From NCBI GenBank assembly GCA_029931535.1, contig JAQPZY010001415.1, positions 2,322,501 through 2,386,500 of the forward strand: 64,000 nt of DNA, written 5' to 3'. This document shows, piece after piece, positions 57,316-64,000 of the stretch. This DNA is from Margaritifera margaritifera (lineage: Eukaryota; Mollusca; Bivalvia; Unionida; Margaritiferidae). How positions within the stretch are numbered: position 1 is the first letter of the stretch; each line of letters starts with the position of its first letter. The notes below the pieces were generated by a model. It ran no database searches and was not told where the DNA came from. It saw nothing but the letters and a program-made list of their open reading frames with translations. A program made the position numbers and the translations under genes.

Positions 57316-58749
57316 GAACGTATTGAATACTGTAAAACAACATCGCAATTAATTCTCAGTAGTAAAGTACTACAATCAATAGTAAAGTAATACAATCGGT
57401 AGTAAAGTACTACAATCAGGTGAAATAAATTAAGTATAATAATAGAACAATAACTTTACCACCATATTGACTTTATAAGGAGAGAGCAGTACAGTTCGGG
57501 TCTTTATACTGAGGGACCACTGTATTCACATTTGCAAACCCTTCAAGCGAGGATCAATTATAGAATACAACATTATTTTGCTATATACTGTTCCGTGCAT
57601 GATGAATCAGATTACAGGGCAGATGAATACAAATTATCTGTATTTTACAAATGGATGACATTCGTCAAGGGGGCGGAATCGATCTAAGGTGCATCATTTT
57701 TATGAGTGCCCCCTGCGTGTGATGTTTTATTGTCTTGTGACGTAGTTGTGTCGTGTGGGTCCGCCTGGCTGGTGGGATACACATCCCAACAATGCTTCAG
57801 TAGGGGGTCCCATACTACCGTAGCCGTGCTAATATGCACACTTTTAAAGCTAAACCGAACGAGCTAAACACAATTTTACCAGCTATTCAGATTTTTTAAA
57901 AAAAAAAACAGTGGTGCTTACAAATACTTTTATCACAGTATTCTTTGTGTAGTGAAAGGTGGATAATTGATTGAGGGTGTAATCTATTGCTAGCTTCCGT
58001 CTAGTCCGTGACCGGTTTTCCAATGCTAGCTTCCGTCTAGTCCGTGACCGGGTTTCCAAGAATACTCCCTAAAACAGTTTTATATATTCTATAATCATGC
58101 AGTAATGTTCCTTACATATTAATCATGGTTGTAACGATTTCTTGTTTTTAGGTAGTACCTTCTTTACGGTATGTTTGGCCTAATAGGTCGTGCCAATTTA
58201 ATAATTAGAGGCAATCATTGTTCTAAACAATTAAATAATCTGTTAATCCGGTCTTAATCTGACAGTTCCAATCAACGCCTTTACACGAACATATCAGAAT
58301 GACTCAGATACTGATAGAACATAAATACAAACATGACTCGTATTCCAGACTCTTAGATTCTCGCTTGATAAAGATGTTAAATATTTAGAACATATCAGTG
58401 CATATTTGAATGAATAGTTTTGTCCTCCAAAGATCATTTACATATTCCGAAGACACTGAGGTAATTTTACACCCACCCCGCCCTTTTTTTGTAGAGGATA
58501 ATGAATGTCAGTTAAATATACTTGTGGTTAAAATGGTTGTAAAATTTGTACGTATTTTACAAATTCATGGGAGGATTTAGGATATTGAATTGAACCTTAT
58601 TTACCAAGTAAAAGTATTACGTTTTTCTTTCTAAAAAAAGAAGAGAAACCTGGCTACTTCAAGAAAAACTAACCAACGTCTTTTAAACTTGAACCTCTTA
58701 GAAAAAATAATTTGTATCCGCCAGTGAGACTCCACCCCACCCCACCCCC

Positions 58750-58822
<73 letters not shown>

Positions 58823-59137
58823 GCAGAACTAGAGTACGTATCATATTTATTTTACACTTCAATTTCTAAGATAGCTTGCCAACATCAATAATGAATTCAG
58901 GAGTAATACTAGAATGGAGCATGAGAAGGTTTTTAATTGAATAGAAAGTAGTAATATTCTCACGCTACATTTTGAAAGATCCCTTAAAATAATTTTATAT
59001 TGGTTCTATTGCTCATTGTAGTATAACATTACAACTTGATAGAACATTGCTCATTGTTGTATAACATTACAACTTGATAGAAAGCTCTTTATTAAAAAAA
59101 AAAAATTTTCTTTGTACAGAGTGCCCACTATTTTCTA
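57316..59137. other. No gene recognised; CT tract
   Basis: AT-rich DNA with (AGTAAAGTA)-like short repeats at about 57358-57415, a 36 bp duplication with GCTAGCTTCCGTCTAGTCCG at about 57987-58060, and (CT)n at about 58752-58820. Confidence 0.5.
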
Positions 59138-59347
59138 ATGATGTATGGATATCAATTTGAATACATGATGTATGGATATCAATTTGAATACATGATGTAT
59201 GGATATCAATTTGAATACATGATGTATGGATATCAATTTGAATACATGATGTATGGATATCAATTTGAATACATGATGTATGGATATCAATTTGAATACA
59301 TGATGTATGGATATCAATTTGAATACATGATGTATGGATATCAATTT
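59138..59347. repeat. 27-bp minisatellite, about 8 copies
   Basis: Units ATGATGTATGGATATCAATT plus TGAATAC, identical by eye. Unrelated in sequence to the 27 bp array at 56.4 kb. Confidence 0.97.
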
Positions 59348-59499
59348 TAATAAAGAGAACGTTTTCACAAATATTCCGTTATTTAATATTAAGTTTTTAA
59401 ATACACTTCGCATATAAATCTTTTTCATTGACATTGAAATTGTTGAAGGTAACATATGTATGATCCAGTTTTGCATACACTAATGACTTGCCAGGTAGG

Positions 59500-59540
<41 letters not shown>

Positions 59541-60179
59541 GTATGTGTAGTTTGCTGCCTGTACACGTTTTACAAATATTGGTAAACGAATGTGCACGTG
59601 ACTTAGGAACTTCCCGTTCCAATTAAATTCTACATCTTTACGTAAGAGGGATGTTTAGTAGCATATTTCTGTTCCTTTTTTTCCTTTTGATTTTCGTATC
59701 GAATGTGGCATTTCTAGGACAAAGCCGAAGTTGACGAGAATTGGTTGTAGCACATATAATACAACATTACACATCAGGTTGATTTACTGATAATGCTGAG
59801 AAACTTTTAATTTCAACTACACTATTTACCTTTGAAAAACATAATAGTTAACAGAACCTTTGATTGGCATCATCTTATTTTAAAGAAACACCATTTCCAG
59901 TGTGTAAGACACCATAGGGTTTCTTCGTTATTGTAAAACCTACAAAAGCATCCCATGCGCATGTCCACACAGTAGGTCCGGTTGAATTTATTTATCGATT
60001 TTCTTTATCGTGTACATGTCATAATAAGAGGTAAAAGACCTTCATCAAACGAAACAATCACAAGTTTAGCAAGGTACCTCATGTATATTATAGCAGTCAG
60101 ATGTTCAAACAGCATCGTTTCGGTGATTGTAAACCGTGTGCAGGTTTAGCAATTTTGGATAACGTTCCAGGCTTACGTA
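59348..60179. other. No gene recognised
   Basis: AT-rich DNA with (TA)n/(GT)n at about 59500-59540. No motif. Confidence 0.45.
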
Positions 60180-60700
60180 TGAATACGCATATAACTATGG
60201 TTTCAACACTAGATTATTGTTTCTATTCTCTCAATACTAGAGTATTGTTTCTATTCTCTCAACACTAGAGTATTGTTTCTATTCTCTCAACACTAGAGTA
60301 TTGTTTCTATTCTCTCAACACTAGAGTATTGTTTCTGTTCTCTCAACACTCGAGTATTGTTTCTATTTTCTCAACACTATATTATTGTTTCTATTCTCTC
60401 AGCACTAGAGTATTATTTCTGTACTCTTAAGACTTGTGATGGATGAATACGCATATAATTATGGTTTCAACACTAGAGTATTGTTTCTATACTCTCAACA
60501 CTAGAGTATTGTTTCTATACTCTCAACACTCGAGTATTGTTTCTATACTCTCAACACTAGAGTATTGTTTCTATTCTCTTAACACTAGAGTATTGTTTCT
60601 ATACTCTCAACACTATAGTGTTGTTTCTATACTCTCGACACTAGAGCATTATATACTCTCAGCACGAGAGTATTGTTTCTTTACTCTTAAGACATGTGAT
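60180..60700. repeat. 28-bp minisatellite in a duplicated ~260-bp block
   Basis: Units of 28 bp with AACACTAGAGTATTGTTTCT and ATTCTCTC (left) or ATACTCTC (right). The array occurs twice, at about 60205-60430 and 60464-60690, each preceded by TGAATACGCATATAA...TATGGTTTC and followed by CTCTTAAGAC.TGTGAT. So the whole block with its flanks was duplicated after the first expansion, then the halves diverged. Confidence 0.92.
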
Positions 60701-61375
60701 TGATTTCCAGTTATTAGAAAATAACGAGAAACAATATTCTTATTCCCGTTTAATCTACATTGTCTAAATGAATAAAAAATGTTTCACGAGACGCGATCTG
60801 GATTTTTTTATACTGACAACTCGATGTGATCTAGCAATCAAGATCGAATTACTATGACAATGATATTTTGGTTATATATCTATCTATCAATTTTCAGATA
60901 ATTTAATAAAATCACTATACATAACTGAAAAAAAGAAAGAAATTGCTTAACGTTTCAACCTTTTTAATACGAGCTATATCTTAAATCATGAACCGAATTA
61001 CATATTGATCAGTGATCAAGTTACGGCATAATTGTTCACGCTTGTTTAGTTGTAACCGGGAAACCTCAAGGAAAAAAATAGTTCCAGCCTCGTTTGAGAG
61101 GATGGTGATACGGAATCAGAAAACGAGAGTATCGTTTTCCTACCTCTGGGAAATGACGGTAACATTTTGGTTCTTTCTTAAGTTAAAAAAATTGATAGAT
61201 GTATAATAACAAGTTAAACAAAGTTGCAAAAGCCACGCGAGACGAGAGGGTTGTACTGTAATTTTCTTCGCCAAGTGACACACGTACTGTAATCTATTTA
61301 ATGCCTTTAAAAAAAAAACTATAACAAGGTTCTAAACCAGATCAAATTTAAATATATAAATAACCGAAGCCGCAA

Positions 61376-61437
<62 letters not shown>

Positions 61438-61583
61438 CCCCCCCCCCCGTTGGTTGATGAGTCAGTCTGTCAGTTTAACCCCAATGGATCAAAATCTGGA
61501 TCTCGATCTCTCTCAGGAACTAACATATGATGGTAAAAGTGACAGTCAGACAATCCGACCATGTGTGTGTGTATGTGTGTGTG

Positions 61584-61670
<87 letters not shown>

Positions 61671-62056
61671 AAAAAACGAATCGTGTGATCAGGAGCAATG
61701 GTAAATCAATCATCCAACTGACTTGGATCAACTGAAAATAACTTTAAATGTTTGAGTTACCTCCTGTTTTGTTCGTCATTTCGCTTGTATTATTCTCACT
61801 CGTTTTTGACGTACTCGCCGGTGATCGAATTGCCGTGTTGTCAACTGTTTGGGAGCTGTACTGGCTTTATTAAAATCAAATTTTACGTTTAAATCCTAAG
61901 CATCTGTTTTAATTTAGTTAATCAATATGAATGAACATAAAACCTCAAAGAAAGAAGCCAATTAACAATTTCTAACAAGATTGTGAATAGCTGCAATAGC
62001 TGCGGAACTACATTTTGTAGCGGAAAGGGGTGTTTCGGCAGAGATGTGAACAGTTA
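60701..62056. other. No gene recognised; microsatellites
   Basis: AT-rich DNA with (CT)n at about 61381-61434 followed by poly-C, and (GT)n at about 61563-61636 followed by (GA)n to about 61666. Confidence 0.5.
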
Positions 62057-62331
62057 AGTGACCGACCATTTAATGGGGGGGGGGGGAAGGGGTCTGCGTT
62101 TTTCTTGTAGCAGGGTTATTTTTTGTTTGTTTGTTTGTTTTGTTACCTCAAAATAAATTCTGTTTTCAACTAATATAATGGATATAATATGCTTTTCTTT
62201 GGGGGGGGGGGGGAGGGGGATACACACAAGAGTAAGAATATTTTTAAAGCTATTCGAGAGACGGATTTCTTTCTTCAACTAAATCCCAGCCCCCCCCCCC
62301 CCCCCCCCCCCGAAATTAAAAGGTCTGTCCC
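62057..62331. mobile_element. Harbinger-like MITE, copy 2
   Basis: Left end after TTA reads AGTGACCGACCATTTAAT; right end ATTAAAAGGTCTGTCCC. These match the ends of the MITE at 53676-53911 with a few changes. It contains G runs near the left, a (TTTG)n stretch, CAACTAATATAATGGATATA at 62167 onward and a long C run near the right end. No coding capacity. Confidence 0.75.
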
Positions 62332-64000
62332 GAATTCCTACCGTCACTACGCAGCATTTTGTAGTCAATATTACACTCCATTGGAAATGTAAGAATGTGT
62401 ATTTGTATGTGGTATGAATAAATTATATGTGTAGTATGTATGCTGTATTTTTAATATACCACTCGTTATGTAAATTTTTAATTAAACGAAAATCGGCAAG
62501 CCTCGTTTCCTTTTACTGAAAAATGTATGCATCTCGTGGTATCCTTTGTAATATTGACATATTCATATCATCACTCCCATATTAGACCCTATCCCTTCCA
62601 GGCAAATATGATTGTTTGACCACTAACACTCTGTATTTTTGTATGAGAACATAGGAAAAACATGTTCTCATGGCAGTGAAATACATTTATGGTAATTTAA
62701 CAATTTATGTAGGGTTTCTGACAGTTGTGTGAGACTGCCCATTGATTAGAGGACTTCACATGGGGTCGCACGGATTTCCACAGGGAGCTTTGATCAAGCG
62801 TAGCCGTGTAGCGGTCAGCAAGTATGTGATCATAGTTGCCTTTGATCCTATCGCACTTTACATCGTGGGATAATATTAATATGGTATTTATCTAGTTGTA
62901 TTATGAGAACTTGTAGCCTGTTTAAAAATGTACATGTGAGACTTTCCCTTTAGCGCCGTCTGCTTCTCATTGTGTGTTTGTGAATTTTATTTATACCATT
63001 TATATATTCCAATCATATATATTCAAAAAGTTTTCTTTCAATTTTTTTTCTTACTTACAATAGTGATATTGTCAACAATATGCACATCATCAAATTTGAA
63101 ACACTGAGGTTATTCAATAAACTCGTTTGTACTTGCGGAATTCTGAAATTAGAAATTGCTTACAAAAAATTAGGCTTTCTCCTGTTTTTTTTCCTGTCAG
63201 TTCTTTGTAAAGCTATTCTGAGCTCTTGTTTACTGTTTTGTTCGCTTAATTGCTTGTTCATTTGTTCCTTTGTTTGACTGAGTTTCTTTAATGTTTTGAA
63301 ACTCGTTTCTTTATTATTAACATAATAACACGACTCCTGTACTGTCATGCTGTGACCAAGAGCGAATAAAGGTTACATTCTGCTCTATTCTTTTATATGT
63401 ACTTAGCTATTTCTGTGCAAAACATGGGTAAACCGTATGAACCTTGCGCTATCAGCAAAAAATTGCTGGGGATGGCCCCATAAAAACCCTCGTAGTCAAA
63501 AAGTATGAATCTCTGTCTTGAAATTTCGCAAAGAAATAGCCAGCCATACAATAGAAAGAGACTTTGAAGAAATATGAATTTTTTTGTTTGCTTGCCGTAT
63601 CAGTTGTTTTTTTTTCTCCCCAAAATATAATAACAGGAAAATTAAATAGTGAGTATGTATGTTGTATTTTATGTGTAGCATGATTGTTCTCCATCACTTC
63701 CATTTTGTACCTAAGACATGCTTGCATTGTAATTAATAGCTTGATGAAACAATGTATCCGTTCACTTTATACAATGGCTTATCATAACACAGACACAGGG
63801 GGTATTAAACAAAAGTGGTCACCAGTCATTCGGCAATTACGTAAATATATAGGGTTCTGGTATTTGCATCAACGGATCATGTTTTGCGAACAACAAAAGA
63901 CTGAATTTTCCCGTCTCTTACTCAGTCACGCGAGATTTATAACCCATATCTGACGTTATACTTTCTTTGCCTAAGTAACTATGTTTGACGTTATATTTTC
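62332..64000. other. No gene recognised
   Basis: AT-rich unique DNA to the end of the window. Open frames up to 91 codons show no recognisable motif. Confidence 0.45.

Noticed and set aside
56185..57395. Several frames of 160-267 codons
   Set aside because: Produced by the 27 bp array. Only the last part of the minus-strand frame near 56395-56185 is real LINE sequence.
4161..60700. CRISPR-like regular repeats
   Set aside because: The arrays are head-to-tail without unique spacers, and the DNA is eukaryotic.
63452..63953. Frames of 89-91 codons near the window end
   Set aside because: No motif; amino acid composition reflects AT-rich DNA.

Overview
The window looks like nuclear DNA of a eukaryote, most likely a bivalve mollusc. 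The sequence shows AT-rich, gene-poor DNA full of micro- and minisatellites, decayed LINEs of types common in molluscs, a tRNA-derived SINE, palindromic MITEs, and two elements built like the bivalve 'pearl'/Helentron-derived repeats (tandem core repeats of about 140 bp followed by an ACGG-type microsatellite). There is no operon-like organisation and there are no ribosome-binding-site patterns. The species assignment is inference from repeat style.

Only one intact host gene is recognised: a single-exon NRARP (Notch-regulated ankyrin repeat protein) on the minus strand at 44395-44733. A TATA box lies about 260 bp upstream and a Su(H)/RBPJ-type site about 415 bp upstream of its ATG. Everything else with coding character is a broken transposable element.

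Layout. 1-2.6 kb: 5'-truncated LINE reverse transcriptase (+), closed by a (TA)n tract. 6.2-7.5 kb: a 1.3 kb ACT-type trinucleotide array with an internal duplication. 9.1-10.8 kb: two minisatellites (46 and 36 bp). 10.9-16 kb: a second LINE, mostly minus strand, with ORF1, endonuclease and RT remnants, a plus-strand block in its middle and a MITE inside ORF1. 16.6-19.3 kb: AT-rich DNA bracketed by a 120 bp direct repeat. 19.5-23.4 kb: 38, 34 and 21 bp satellites and a fold-back MITE. 23.8-33 kb: further copies of that MITE family and 50, 37 and 29 bp arrays. 33.4-34.4 kb: RNase H-bearing LINE end plus a SINE. 37.2-41.3 kb: two pearl/Helentron-like elements. 44.4-45.2 kb: NRARP. 45.3-51.9 kb: several arrays, a second copy of the RNase H LINE end, and a GC-rich long inverted repeat. 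51.6-53 kb: a degenerate higher-order repeat. 53.7 and 62 kb: two Harbinger-like MITEs. 55-57.3 kb: a third LINE type (minus) abutting a 27 bp array. The rest is simple repeats and unrecognised AT-rich DNA.

The most interesting signals are three. The first is a fold-back MITE family carrying two successive hairpins between conserved terminal repeats (four full copies and one half copy). The second is a core shared between the two Harbinger-like MITEs and the 1.4 kb 34 bp satellite, which suggests the satellite arose from a MITE interior. The third is the unusual variety of unrelated minisatellites, about 20 in 64 kb, several abutting or interrupting transposon remnants. All alignments were done by eye, so identities and boundaries are approximate.
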